A stretch of DNA of 64,000 nucleotides from JAAELZ01 sp047639475. Lineage in GTDB: Bacteria > Pseudomonadota > Gammaproteobacteria > Arenicellales > Poriferihabitantaceae. Of the stretch, positions 24,583-33,941 are shown piece after piece (the first letter of the stretch is position 1; each line of letters starts with the position of its first letter). The position numbers were made by a program, and so were the translations under genes. The stretch covers positions 19,271-83,270 of the forward strand of contig JBLIOD010000006.1 in NCBI GenBank assembly GCA_047639475.1, in the 5' to 3' direction. The notes below the pieces were generated by a model. The model made no database searches and was not told the origin of the DNA. It worked only from the letters and a program-made list of their open reading frames with translations.

Positions 24583-27082
24583 GTCTACTGTTCTTCGTTT
24601 TTTTAGGTGTGGCTAGACCGGTCTTGGCTTTGCCTCTTATCTTGAGTTTATGCTTCTTCTTCGGTGTCTCGTTTGAGTCCTCGTTGGGGCTTGTCTTACT
24701 ATCACCCTTCGGTTTTCCCTTGCTCTTGCTGTCACCCTTATTCTTACTTCTGTTTTTTCCCCAAGGGCTTTTATCGTCTTTGCTTTCAGTCGTTTTATCG
24801 CCACGGTTTTTAGCACTGCCACTGCTTTTGTTGTGAGACTTCTTAGGTCGTCGACCATCACGTCGACCTAAAGCCCCCCCCTCTTCGCCGGCCAGTGCAA
24901 AATCGATTTTACCTGATTGCGGATCAGCACTGACAACCTTGACCGACAATTTGTCGCCTAAGCGAAAGCGTTTTCCTGTTCGCTCCCCTGTCATTTGGAA
25001 ACGATTCGGATCAAAGTGAAAATAGTCGCTTCCGAGTTGGGTAACGTGAATCAATCCATCCACAAATACTTTATCAAGCTGGACGAATAGACCAAACTCT
25101 TTAACGCCACTAATTTTACCGCTGAACTCTTCGCCAATATAGGCTTGCATGAACTCGGCTTTAAGCCAGTCAGACACGTCCCGCGTAGCTTCATCAGCTC
25201 GTCGCTCAGTACGTGAGCAATGCTCACCCATCTGGCTTAAGCTTTTGCCTTTGGGACCAAAGTGCTCCGTGGCGCCTTGGTTTAATACACTGCGAATTAA
25301 GCGGTGTACAATTAAATCAGGATAGCGACGTATTGGTGAGGTAAAGTGCGTGTATTGCGGATAGTTAAGGGCAAAATGTCCCGCGCTCTCTGAGCCGTAA
25401 ACAGCTTGTTTAAAACTACGCAATAACACCACCTGAATTAATGGCGCTAAGTCAGCTTGCCCTTCTATGGCCTTTAATACTTCAGCGTAATGTTCTGCGC
25501 CTGGTTCGTCACCGCCATTTAGCTGAATACCGAAGCCACTTAGAAACGCCCGTAAGTCGGTTAACGCTTCTTCATCTGGCCCTTCGTGGTTACGGTAAAT
25601 GCCCGCCTTGCAGTTTTTATCAATAAATTTGGCCGCACAAACATTCGCCGCCAACATGCATTCTTCAATAATGCGGTGTGCTGGATTGCGGTCACGTTCT
25701 ACGACCTTTTCAATTTTCTGATCTTCGTTAAATACAAACAAAGGCTCTGGAAAATCAAAATCAATGGTCCCGCGAGTTTGCCTCTGCCCTTGCATAGTCT
25801 CGTAAAACGCATATAGCTGATCTAACGACTTGCATAAGTCTCCACGCTTTTCGCGAGCTTGTTCATCTCTCTCTACTACTATCTGTGACATTTCATCATA
25901 AGTCAGCCGACCATGAGAAAACATCACCGCGGGGTAGAATTGATATTGCTGCACTTCCCCTTCAGGTGAGTAATGAATATCGCAGACCATGCAATTTCGG
26001 TCTTCATCAGGCTTTAGTGAACAAATGCCGTTAGAGAGTGCCTCAGGCAACATCGGAATAACCCGGTTGGGGAAATATACTGAGTTACCGCGGTCATAGG
26101 CTTCTGTGTCCAGCGCCATACCGGGCTTGATGTAATGGCTCACATCGGCGATAGCAACAATTAAGCGCCACCCCGATTTTGTTTTTTCTGCGAATACTGC
26201 ATCGTCAAAGTCGCGCGCATCAGCACCGTCGATAGTGACTAATGGTAATTGCCGTATATCGGTGCGGGCCCCATTAGTGTTAACGTCGGCTTTAACACTC
26301 GTTAAGCTGACACCCATTTTTTCGAGTTCTTGCTCTATCACGTCACCAAACTTGTTTGGCAATTCATGCTTACGAATGGCAATGTCCGTTTCCATTCCTG
26401 GCTCAAATTCATTGCCCACCAACTCAATCACTTCACCCACTACATGGCGATGTTCGATTGGGTGCTGTGTAATTTTAACAACCACCACTTCACCATTTTT
26501 GGCATTCAAGGTGGCATTGGCAGGGATCACGATTTCCTGTGTTTCACGTACGTCATCTGGCTTGACGAAATGGGCACCTGCGTCTTTGTAATAGCGCCCA
26601 ATGATTTCTTTATCCGGGTCAATAATGGCTTCGACTATGGCACCTTCTTTGCGGCCACGGCTGTCTATCCGCCTAACCACGGCCAGCACTTTGTCATTAT
26701 GCAATACTTTCTGCATCTGACGGGGGTGTAGATATAAGTCGTCACTGCCATCGTCTGGGATGACAAACCCAAAGCCTTGTGCATGGCCCAATACGCGCCC
26801 TAACACCATGTCCATTTTTTCGGGTAGCGAAAGTCTGTCACGTCGGTCGCGCAGTAGCATCCCGCCTCCCGCCATGCGATTAAGGCGGCTTTCGAAGCCT
26901 GGGGTTTCTTCTTTACTAATTGAGAGGTCTTCGAATAGGTCATCAACTGCCATTGGGGCACCGTGATCACTCAAAGCTTTAATGATTAATGAGCGCGATG
27001 GCACGGGAACACCCGTCTTGTCTGCGCTGCGGTAATTGGCCTTATCAGGCTTAGATTGGTCTTGTTTGATTTTATTAGGCAA
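24566..27082 (-). CDS. rnr: Ribonuclease R with long basic C-terminal tail
   Basis: RNase R is a 3'-5' exoribonuclease that degrades structured RNA. The 838-residue product has the N-terminal helix-turn-helix and cold-shock domains. The RNB catalytic domain has TIDGADARDFDDAVFAEK and aspartates in AIADVSHYIKPG, and the S1 domain begins at GKISGVKEFGLFVQLDKVF. After S1, about 110 residues form a Lys/Ser/Gly-rich disordered tail, longer than the core enzyme needs and likely RNA- or ribosome-binding. Translation starts at TTG with a perfect AAGGAGG (27089-27095) 6 nt upstream. Confidence 0.96.
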   Translation of the reverse strand: MPNKIKQDQSKPDKANYRSADKTGVPVPSRSLIIKALSDHGAPMAVDDLFEDLSISKEETPGFESRLNRMAGGGMLLRDRRDRLSLPEKMDMVLGRVLGHAQGFGFVIPDDGSDDLYLHPRQMQKVLHNDKVLAVVRRIDSRGRKEGAIVEAIIDPDKEIIGRYYKDAGAHFVKPDDVRETQEIVIPANATLNAKNGEVVVVKITQHPIEHRHVVGEVIELVGNEFEPGMETDIAIRKHELPNKFGDVIEQELEKMGVSLTSVKADVNTNGARTDIRQLPLVTIDGADARDFDDAVFAEKTKSGWRLIVAIADVSHYIKPGMALDTEAYDRGNSVYFPNRVIPMLPEALSNGICSLKPDEDRNCMVCDIHYSPEGEVQQYQFYPAVMFSHGRLTYDEMSQIVVERDEQAREKRGDLCKSLDQLYAFYETMQGQRQTRGTIDFDFPEPLFVFNEDQKIEKVVERDRNPAHRIIEECMLAANVCAAKFIDKNCKAGIYRNHEGPDEEALTDLRAFLSGFGIQLNGGDEPGAEHYAEVLKAIEGQADLAPLIQVVLLRSFKQAVYGSESAGHFALNYPQYTHFTSPIRRYPDLIVHRLIRSVLNQGATEHFGPKGKSLSQMGEHCSRTERRADEATRDVSDWLKAEFMQAYIGEEFSGKISGVKEFGLFVQLDKVFVDGLIHVTQLGSDYFHFDPNRFQMTGERTGKRFRLGDKLSVKVVSADPQSGKIDFALAGEEGGALGRRDGRRPKKSHNKSSGSAKNRGDKTTESKDDKSPWGKNRSKNKGDSKSKGKPKGDSKTSPNEDSNETPKKKHKLKIRGKAKTGLATPKKTKNSRRARKK

Positions 27083-27125
27083 AAACTGCCTCCTTGTTGT
27101 TGATTCGCTGCATGAATAGATCCCT

Positions 27126-27155
27126 ATTATGCGCTTAAATATTGATGCTTGCGAA
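27126..27155 (-). promoter_or_regulatory. Possible promoter of rnr
   Basis: On the minus strand TTCGCA (27150-27155) and CATAAT (27126-27131) are 18 nt apart. Transcription would begin near 27119, about 37 nt before the rnr TTG. The -35 box is weak. Confidence 0.4.
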
Positions 27156-27424
27156 GGGTTTAATTGGAGTAGATACGGGCTTTATTGGCCGACATATTGC
27201 GGTGCCGAGATGGCACATTGGGTAAACGCGCTAATTATAAAGGGTTAGCTGGAGACGCTTTGCGAAGATTTTTTGTCTTCCGCTAGAGGCTAACAATCAC
27301 CTAGGAAATGTCCGTTTTCGGATTGTTCACCCGATTATATGGGGTAGGACATCCAGATAACAAGTTATATGCAATGCACGAATACTTAACCGTTATCATT
27401 GCCAGTGAGCCTTACTGTGGATTA
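27156..27424. other. Non-coding region between splB-like gene and rnr
   Basis: With the rnr promoter region this makes a 342-bp gap. It holds a hairpin GTGCC-GAGAT-GGCAC (27202-27216). A nested structure has an outer stem GTTAGC (27244-27249) / GCTAAC (27289-27294) around an inner GCGAAGA..TCTTCCGC hairpin (about 27262-27283). On the minus strand this may contribute to ending the radical SAM gene, though no clear T-run follows. No gene is seen. Confidence 0.4.
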
Positions 27425-28711
27425 CTAAATCAGCAAGCCTTCCACTTTAACGCCGCCTGCTGCCAACTGTTTCTGGTAGTAACTGGTTTTCATGGCGATT
27501 TCTAATTCTTTATTGCTCGCATAATTGCGCCCGCCAAAAGATGGCTGCCATAAATGCTCGGGCTCCATGCATAAGTAAAAAAATACTTTATCGTGCCAAG
27601 GTGTTAAGGCTTGATGCAAGTGACTAAACATATCTACTTTAATATCTTCCGGATAAGCGTACTTTCCCGCGACCTTATCGAGCGGCATTTGTAGAATTTT
27701 ACTTTTGAAGCTACGTTTGCGAATAGTGCGCATGACGTCCTTGGTGTAAGTGAGCGTGCCCATCGAAATCATTGCCACCTGATTTGGTGTGAAACGGCGC
27801 GTCAAGCTTTCAGCAATTTGTGCATAGTCTTGCTTGAAATTGTCGTACCAGATCATTGGGTGGAAATGAAACCCGACCAAGTTACCCTTTGCCGCCATTT
27901 TCTCAGCGCAGGTAATACGGTCTTCTAATGAAGCACTTTGATGCTCTTCGTAGTCCACAATCACTTGCGGGTTAAGCGACCAAGTACTTAAAATATTTTT
28001 GGGCACATCGTTATCTAACAACCACTTAATGTTTTTAGATTTGGTTTTAAATTCTAACAATACATTGGGATTGTCTCGGGCGAACTCGCATAAGGCTTCT
28101 AAGTTGCCATTATGATTGCCCCACATTAATGAATCGGACGACTGACCAGTACCGATGTGATAAAGCTTGTTTGGTTCTAATTGAATGCCCTTTAACTTCT
28201 CAGCAAAGCCCGAATCAAAGCGTACCTCGTTTTCATGATAGAACGACTGGATAGAACAATAGCTGCAATCAAAGCCGCAACGCTCTACCGCATCCAAGGT
28301 AAGCAAATTACAGCAGCGGGTTTTCTCAGAAGCAACGGGGCAATAGCCCAAGCCCAGATTTGGTTTTTCAACACTGACCAAGTTTGGCTTAATTGCTTTG
28401 GGTTTATCTTGCGCGCCAAATTCGACGTAGGTTTTAGGCTGATTGGTGATTTGTTCGAAGGCCAGTCTTAATTTGGCGAAAGCCTGCTTTTTAGGTATCG
28501 CTTCACTCGGCCACAGCGTACTAATCGGCGCTTCTTTGAACATCTCCAGGTCATTGCTGATCTGACAAATTTCACGCAGTTCTTGCTGCGTGAAGCGATT
28601 TTCAGTTGCCGTGTCGCTTATGAATTTCTGAATGTCTTCAGGCAGTTTATGTAGCAAAGTTTGCGGCGCGATGGAGGCAAACTTTTCAGCGTAATTTTCG
28701 TGTTTTCCCAT
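27425..28711 (-). CDS. Spore-photoproduct-lyase-like radical SAM protein
   Basis: A 428-residue radical SAM protein. The cluster motif CGFDCSYC (C145-x3-C149-x2-C152) binds the catalytic 4Fe-4S cluster, and additional cysteines just before it (C124, C133, C134) could bind more iron or zinc. Features such as YHIGTGQSSDSLMWGN, LLEFKTKSKNIKWLL and STWSLNPQVI resemble the SplB-like family, which includes DNA photoproduct lyase in spores but is also common in non-sporulating bacteria, where its role is unknown. It lies 11 nt downstream of pyrF on the same strand and is probably co-transcribed with truD-pyrF. Confidence 0.75.
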   Translation of the reverse strand: MGKHENYAEKFASIAPQTLLHKLPEDIQKFISDTATENRFTQQELREICQISNDLEMFKEAPISTLWPSEAIPKKQAFAKLRLAFEQITNQPKTYVEFGAQDKPKAIKPNLVSVEKPNLGLGYCPVASEKTRCCNLLTLDAVERCGFDCSYCSIQSFYHENEVRFDSGFAEKLKGIQLEPNKLYHIGTGQSSDSLMWGNHNGNLEALCEFARDNPNVLLEFKTKSKNIKWLLDNDVPKNILSTWSLNPQVIVDYEEHQSASLEDRITCAEKMAAKGNLVGFHFHPMIWYDNFKQDYAQIAESLTRRFTPNQVAMISMGTLTYTKDVMRTIRKRSFKSKILQMPLDKVAGKYAYPEDIKVDMFSHLHQALTPWHDKVFFYLCMEPEHLWQPSFGGRNYASNKELEIAMKTSYYQKQLAAGGVKVEGLLI

Positions 28712-28722
28712 AATGATAACCC

Positions 28723-29532
28723 TTATCGATGCACGTTTATTTGGTCACGCATGGCTTTGGCTTCATTGGCCGCCGCTGCCGCAAAATCTTTTCCACTGCT
28801 GGCATAAATGATGCCGCGTGAAGAATTAATCATTAAGCCCAACCCTTCACTGTCAACCCCGTGTTGCATCACCGCGGCCAGATCCCCACCTTGAGCACCG
28901 ATACCCGGCACTAACAATGGCATGTCGCCGACTAGTTCACGAATCTGTCCCAGTTCTTCAGGATAAGTGGCGCCAACCACCAACATCACTTGTTGGTCCT
29001 TGTTCCAATCAACCGCGCGTTTAGCCACGTGCCAAGCGAGGGGTTCGCCATCTGCTTGTAAACTTTGAAACTCACCGCTCCCCGAGTTGGACGTTCTACA
29101 TAAAACCACCACGCCTTTGTCTTTATAGGCCAAGTAGGGTTCGATTGTATCGCCGCCCATATAGGGGTTCACCGTTAAGGCATCTGCGCCATAGCGACCA
29201 AATGCTTCTACCGCATACATATCGGCTGTGGCACCAATATCGCCGCGTTTGGCATCCAAAATAACCGGGATCGTGGGGTAATGCTGTTTGATATAAGCAA
29301 TGGTTTTCTCAAGCTCACCTTCGGCGCCCACGGCAGCGTAATAAGCAATTTGCGGTTTGAAGCAACAAGCGTATTCTGCGGTGGCATCTACTAACTGCTT
29401 ATTGAATTCGAAAATGGCTGATCGCTCTTGACCTAAGTGCACTGGCAAACGCTTTATGTCTGGGTCTAAGCCCACACAAACTAGGGAATTTTGTTGCTGC
29501 CATGCCGTCTTTAAGGAGTCAATAAATCTCAT
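28723..29532 (-). CDS. pyrF: Orotidine 5'-phosphate decarboxylase (269-residue type)
   Basis: PyrF makes UMP from OMP, the last step of de novo pyrimidine synthesis. The product has VGLDPDIKRLPVHLG near the N-terminus, the catalytic ILDAKRGDIGATADMYAVEA (about residues 91-110), and a phosphate-binding PGIGAQGGD near the end. The extended DAKRGDIGAT..Y motif and the 269-residue length place it in the longer, type-2 family rather than the short E. coli type. The start ATG overlaps the truD stop as ATGA, indicating translational coupling. Confidence 0.94.
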   Translation of the reverse strand: MRFIDSLKTAWQQQNSLVCVGLDPDIKRLPVHLGQERSAIFEFNKQLVDATAEYACCFKPQIAYYAAVGAEGELEKTIAYIKQHYPTIPVILDAKRGDIGATADMYAVEAFGRYGADALTVNPYMGGDTIEPYLAYKDKGVVVLCRTSNSGSGEFQSLQADGEPLAWHVAKRAVDWNKDQQVMLVVGATYPEELGQIRELVGDMPLLVPGIGAQGGDLAAVMQHGVDSEGLGLMINSSRGIIYASSGKDFAAAAANEAKAMRDQINVHR

Positions 29533-30554
29533 GGCTCGAGTTTAACAACTTCGCGTAACAAAGACGTAGCAAATGCGCCTTTTGGGAGCGTGAAGTTTAG
29601 CGTAAGCGTACTATTTCCTTCCCAGTGATACGCCAAGTCTTGCGCTATTAATCTAAGCGCTCGTCTGCTTTGTTTGAGACCTTGCTTACACAGGCCATCC
29701 GCAAGCAGCACATTTTGATCAATAACAGATTGCTCCAGCGATGCAACCGCTCCGGTTGTAACCAACTCCCCTTTGCCCCACATTGCACCTGATGGATGAA
29801 TATCCTGCTCTGCTAACCGCCTAATAATCTCACTGTCTATTTCCTCACAAAGGAAGTAACTATTCGAGCCAGCTAGACTCATGGCGTCCCCGACTAAAGC
29901 GGTATCCCAAGTACCTTGTGCAATACGCTGGGCAAGAATCAAGTTATACAGGTACGAACGGGCAGCCGATAAGTACATACTTCTGGCCGTGCGGTCCGGT
30001 TTTATCTGACCAGCAAACAACTTCAAGGCTTGCTCAACATTATGGCTATTGTTACCAAAACGTTGCGGGCCAAAGTAATTAGGCACCCCACTCAGAGCAA
30101 TTTGATCAAGGACTTGGTTCAAGGTGGCCGTTTCGCCTAGAATTTTTCTGATAACCAGTTCAAACGAATTGCTTTTATGCGTGCCGCGCTTGAGTTTGGA
30201 ATGGTGTTTTAGCGACTTCAGAACCCGCAGCTTTTGATTATCTAGACTAGCTAAATCGGTGGTTTCTGCTGAACCTGGCACACTAAACCACTGCTGGGTA
30301 ATCGCGCGTTTATCCTTTAAGCCGCTATACCCAATATCAGCTATTCTTACCGAAAAATATTGCGCCAGTTGCTGCGCGACGTTAACCGTATTGAGATCTT
30401 GCTTTTCTATATAGAGCCATAGGTGTGATCCTTCACCAGACGGTGTAAAACCCAAGTTTTCGACCACCTTGAAATCTTCGATAGCTTGACGTATCTCGCC
30501 TGTTACCTGAGGCTTGTGCAGGCTCACAAATTGATTAAAGTTAATAACGTGCAT
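29529..30554 (-). CDS. truD: tRNA pseudouridine(13) synthase TruD
   Basis: TruD converts U13 of tRNA-Glu to pseudouridine. The catalytic aspartate lies in GYSGLKDKRAITQQWF, and GVPNYFGPQRFG and the final LPKGAFATSLLREVVK are family hallmarks. I start at ATG 30554 (341 residues, MHVINFNQF); an upstream TTG at 30572 adds six residues. In E. coli truD sits with ispF and surE, but here it is coupled to pyrF. Confidence 0.93.
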   Translation of the reverse strand: MHVINFNQFVSLHKPQVTGEIRQAIEDFKVVENLGFTPSGEGSHLWLYIEKQDLNTVNVAQQLAQYFSVRIADIGYSGLKDKRAITQQWFSVPGSAETTDLASLDNQKLRVLKSLKHHSKLKRGTHKSNSFELVIRKILGETATLNQVLDQIALSGVPNYFGPQRFGNNSHNVEQALKLFAGQIKPDRTARSMYLSAARSYLYNLILAQRIAQGTWDTALVGDAMSLAGSNSYFLCEEIDSEIIRRLAEQDIHPSGAMWGKGELVTTGAVASLEQSVIDQNVLLADGLCKQGLKQSRRALRLIAQDLAYHWEGNSTLTLNFTLPKGAFATSLLREVVKLEP

Positions 30555-30642
30555 TAGTTGAAGAATTAACAAGCTCAGTTGACGATAATTAGTTTACCAT
30601 CGACTTAAGCAGAATAAGCATTTCACACTAACTATTTCACTT

Positions 30643-31452
30643 ATGACATCTACTTCAATCATTATCGAACCCGAACAAGCCCAAGTGTTTATAGAAGATC
30701 ACTCACCGATCATTGTTGACTTGTCTCAAGCCGAGAATTACCTACAAGCGCATATTCCCAATGCAATCAATCTTGATTACAGCTTGCTAACCCACGGCCA
30801 TCCGCCTGCTCCTGGTAACCTTCCAGAACCAGTACGGTTACAGGCTTTGCTTGATGCACTCGGTATCGCCAAGGAAAACAAAATTTTAATTTACGACAGC
30901 GAAGGCATGGGGAAATCTAGCCGCTTTATCTGGGTACTAGACTGTGTTGGCTACAACGGCTATAAGATGATTAACGGCGGCTTACAGAGCTGGGCAAGTG
31001 AAGATTACGCACTGGATAGCGCGGTAACGCTGGCTGAAAGTGAAGAGCAAGCCGCCATCACAATTAATGCTCACCCTATCGCCACTAAAGAAGACGTGCT
31101 GGAGGCTATAGACGCTCCGGGCACAGTCATTTTAGATGTTCGTACTGCAGCAGAATATTCAGGTCAGCGCGGTGGCTCAAGGTTTGGACATATACCCAGC
31201 TCAGTGAATTTGAATTGGCTAGATACAATGGACCCGAACAACAATCAAAAGATACTGCCTGCGCAGCAGTTGTTATCAATGTACGAAAAGATCGGTGTCA
31301 CCCCAGATAAGCAAATAATTGCTCACTGTCAAACTCATCATCGTTCATCACATACCTACGTACTGCTTAAGCATTTAGGGTTTACGAATGTACGTGGTTA
31401 CGGCGGCTCCTGGGCAGAATGGAGCGCAGATATGAGTTTACCGATAGTATAA
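30643..31452 (+). CDS. Two-domain rhodanese / thiosulfate sulfurtransferase, RhdA-like
   Basis: The 269-residue product has two rhodanese domains: an inactive N-terminal one (residues 8-120) and a catalytic C-terminal one (140-265). The active loop HCQTHHRS, with Cys229, matches Azotobacter RhdA rather than the CRxGxxR of classical rhodaneses or the CGSGVTA of mercaptopyruvate sulfurtransferase. It moves sulfane sulfur from thiosulfate to acceptors in the cytoplasm. It has no signal peptide. A link to the sox genes 30 kb away is possible but not shown. Confidence 0.9.
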   Translation: MTSTSIIIEPEQAQVFIEDHSPIIVDLSQAENYLQAHIPNAINLDYSLLTHGHPPAPGNLPEPVRLQALLDALGIAKENKILIYDSEGMGKSSRFIWVLDCVGYNGYKMINGGLQSWASEDYALDSAVTLAESEEQAAITINAHPIATKEDVLEAIDAPGTVILDVRTAAEYSGQRGGSRFGHIPSSVNLNWLDTMDPNNNQKILPAQQLLSMYEKIGVTPDKQIIAHCQTHHRSSHTYVLLKHLGFTNVRGYGGSWAEWSADMSLPIV

Positions 31453-31588
31453 AATAGGTTTATAAGGGTAAATACCACCCAAAATCCATCTGTTGTATAC
31501 TAACTAAAAGCAGTCAGCGCATATCTCACAATGGTGCCTTAACGCTAGTGGGGCGTGCTAATTTTTGTAACAACAGAGGAAGACAGCC

Positions 31589-32017
31589 ATGCGAGTAGTA
31601 AAAGATATTTTGACGATTAAAGGCGGCGACGTTAAAACGGTTGACGAAAGCGACACGGTTTACAGCGCAGCAGAAGCAATGGAAAGCAATGGAATCGGTG
31701 CATTAGTCGTCACAAAGAACGGCACCTTAACCGGCATAGTTTCTGAGCGAGATTGCGTTTGCAAACTTACTTTATTGCGTAAATCAGCGGATGATACACT
31801 CGTATCTGACATCATGACACGGAAAGTACTGGTGGTGAAAGAAGGCACCCCGATAAACGAGTGTATGGCCTTAATGTCCGCAAAACACTTACGTCATCTA
31901 CCCGTAATGCAAGGCAAAGTGCTGAAGGGCATTATTTCGATCGGTGACGTGGTGAAGGAAGTGATACGCCAACAAGATTTAGAGATACAACAGCTTCAAG
32001 GCTATATTTATTCTTGA
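31589..32017 (+). CDS. Tandem CBS-domain protein
   Basis: The 142-residue product consists only of two CBS motifs (about residues 10-62 and 74-130), with VVTKNGTLTGIVSERDCV and LPVMQGKVLKGIISIGDVVKE as the two characteristic strand-helix ends. Stand-alone CBS pairs usually bind adenine nucleotides and tune other proteins. The ATG is preceded by GAGGAAG. It converges with the SLC13-type transporter, 31 bp away, and has no obvious partner. Confidence 0.9.
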   Translation: MRVVKDILTIKGGDVKTVDESDTVYSAAEAMESNGIGALVVTKNGTLTGIVSERDCVCKLTLLRKSADDTLVSDIMTRKVLVVKEGTPINECMALMSAKHLRHLPVMQGKVLKGIISIGDVVKEVIRQQDLEIQQLQGYIYS

Positions 32018-32048
32018 TTCTAGGCTTCTGCCGAACAACGGCGAACAA

Positions 32049-33827
32049 CTACACCCAAACCCACATGATCATCGGCACACTAACGGCGATGATAACAAAA
32101 TCTAACGGCAGGCCCATTCGCCAATAGTCGCCGAAGTTATAGCCACCCGGCCCTAAAACCAAGGTGTTAGACTGATGGCCGATTGGGGTCAAGTACGGTG
32201 ATGCAGCGCCAATAGCCACCGCCATCAAAAAAGGGTCCGCGGAAAGCCCCAAACCCGCAGCCATGCTAAAGGCAACGGGCGCCATTAACACCGCAGTGGG
32301 TGTGTTGTGAATCACGTCCGACATAATCATGGTGGCGGCTATCAACAAGGCTAACAAGCTCCAAAGTGGTATGTCCGATGCGACACCCAGAATACCGTTG
32401 GCAATTAAATCTGTGCCACCAGTTGTTTGCAAAGCTTCACCAATGGGAATTAGAAAACCCAAAAGAACGATAATGGGCCATTCCACGCTTTGATAAGCTT
32501 CTCGTAACGAAACCAAACGCGAAAAGACCAACGCCCCCACCACGGTTACAAAGGCAATGTGAACGGGTATCCAGTTCATTGCTGAAGCAAAGATACCCAG
32601 AGCGAAAAATAGCGGCGTCAATAAAGCTCCGCGGCGTTGGGTTATTTCGAATCCTCTGTTTTTTAGCGCTAAGCAGCCTAAAGACTTGCACAGCCGTTGC
32701 AATGCAGGCGTCTCACCTTGCAGTAACAACAAATCACCCGTTCTAAATTTTATAACCTTTAAGAGTGCGCTAGAAGGTCTATTTTCACGTGCCACCCCAA
32801 GTAGGTTTACACCGTATTCCTCGTGCATGTTAACGCCACGCATTGATATTCCTTCTATCATGGAATCAGGCATAACAACGGCTTCGATTACTCTAATGTC
32901 GGGAGACTTAAGCCATTCGGGATCAAAAATTTCGGATCCAGCCTCTACTAAACCCACATTCTCGAACAAAGGTTGTAAGGCTTCACTCTCTCCTTCTACT
33001 ATTAAAATATCCTCAGTATAGAGTTGCTCGATTGTGTGTGGCGCCAACCTCCTTCGAGCCTGTCTCACAATTGCCATCACCGACACTTCCTGTTCGCACA
33101 ATTTCTCCAGATCACCTACCGTCTTTCCGATTAAAGCTGATTCTGACGGAATCCGAAGCTCCGTCACATATCTAGAAATGTGGAATTGATGCGGATTGTC
33201 TTCGTCAGACAGATTAATGCGATTAGGCAACAACCGCCAACCAATAGTGATTATAAACAATATACCGCAAATCGCTACTGGCAAGCCTACTGGTGTGAAG
33301 TCAAACATACCAAATGGCTCGCCGCTATTATTGGCTCTAAACGTGGCTATGACTATATTTGGAGGAGTGCCGATCATAGTGACCAAGCCGCCTAACAAAC
33401 TGGCAAATGATAAAGGCATTAACAAGGTAGATGCTGGTCTGCCCGCTTTTCGGGCATCGCGCATGGTAATGGGCATCATTAAGGCCAGCGCGCCAATATT
33501 GTTCATAAAGGCTGATAGAAATGCCGTAATTCCGCAATTCGCCAGCATTTGAGTGAACATTTTGCCTCGAAACAAAGCCAGGTATTTAAGAAAGAGTTCT
33601 ACCACTCCGCAAGACTGCAAGGCCTTGCTTATCACCAACACACAAGCAACAGTGAAAACGGCTGGATGAGCAAAGCCTTCAAAAGCATGGTCAGTCGGTA
33701 CAACACCAGTGTAAACACCCGCGATCAGGGCAAAACCTGCCACTACATCGTAACGCCAATAATTAACCACGAATAAAACCATGGCAATTAACAAAATGGC
33801 AAAAACGCTAATTTGATCAAGCGTCAT
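32049..33827 (-). CDS. SLC13/DASS-type anion permease with two internal TrkA-C domains
   Basis: A 592-residue inner-membrane protein. Membrane helices flank a central cytoplasmic part (about residues 205-380) with two TrkA-C/RCK-C domains (near TELRIPSESALIGKTVGDLE and VIEAVVMPDSMIEGISMRG). The family motifs TMIGTPPNIVIA and the C-terminal ASPYLTPIGHQSNTLVLGPG are characteristic of Na+-coupled dicarboxylate or sulfate permeases (CitT/SAC1 type). The substrate cannot be fixed; sulfate is a reasonable candidate in a sulfur-oxidising cell (inference). Confidence 0.88.
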   Translation of the reverse strand: MTLDQISVFAILLIAMVLFVVNYWRYDVVAGFALIAGVYTGVVPTDHAFEGFAHPAVFTVACVLVISKALQSCGVVELFLKYLALFRGKMFTQMLANCGITAFLSAFMNNIGALALMMPITMRDARKAGRPASTLLMPLSFASLLGGLVTMIGTPPNIVIATFRANNSGEPFGMFDFTPVGLPVAICGILFIITIGWRLLPNRINLSDEDNPHQFHISRYVTELRIPSESALIGKTVGDLEKLCEQEVSVMAIVRQARRRLAPHTIEQLYTEDILIVEGESEALQPLFENVGLVEAGSEIFDPEWLKSPDIRVIEAVVMPDSMIEGISMRGVNMHEEYGVNLLGVARENRPSSALLKVIKFRTGDLLLLQGETPALQRLCKSLGCLALKNRGFEITQRRGALLTPLFFALGIFASAMNWIPVHIAFVTVVGALVFSRLVSLREAYQSVEWPIIVLLGFLIPIGEALQTTGGTDLIANGILGVASDIPLWSLLALLIAATMIMSDVIHNTPTAVLMAPVAFSMAAGLGLSADPFLMAVAIGAASPYLTPIGHQSNTLVLGPGGYNFGDYWRMGLPLDFVIIAVSVPMIMWVWV

Positions 33828-33941
33828 AGTTTAGATTTACCTGCACATAAATAAGTTTTATATTGTTACTCGATAAGGCTTTGCGGTCAAGATTCAAATT
33901 CAAAAATCACGCTTCGGTTCGCCGTTGGCGTAAATTGAAAG

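Noticed and set aside
24537..24836. Hydrophobic Leu-rich open frame on the plus strand over the rnr tail
   Set aside because: It is the antisense reading of the lysine-rich RNase R tail (AAG/AAA codons read as CTT/TTT), which creates false leucine and phenylalanine runs.
27198..27295. tRNA-Leu-like sequence (GCGGTGCCGAGATGGCAC then GGTAAACGCGC)
   Set aside because: The 5' and D-arm part resembles tRNA-Leu, and Pseudomonas has a tRNA-Leu near rnr, but there is no matching acceptor 3' strand, no T-arm (GGTTCGA) and no CCA. It is treated as chance or a very old remnant.
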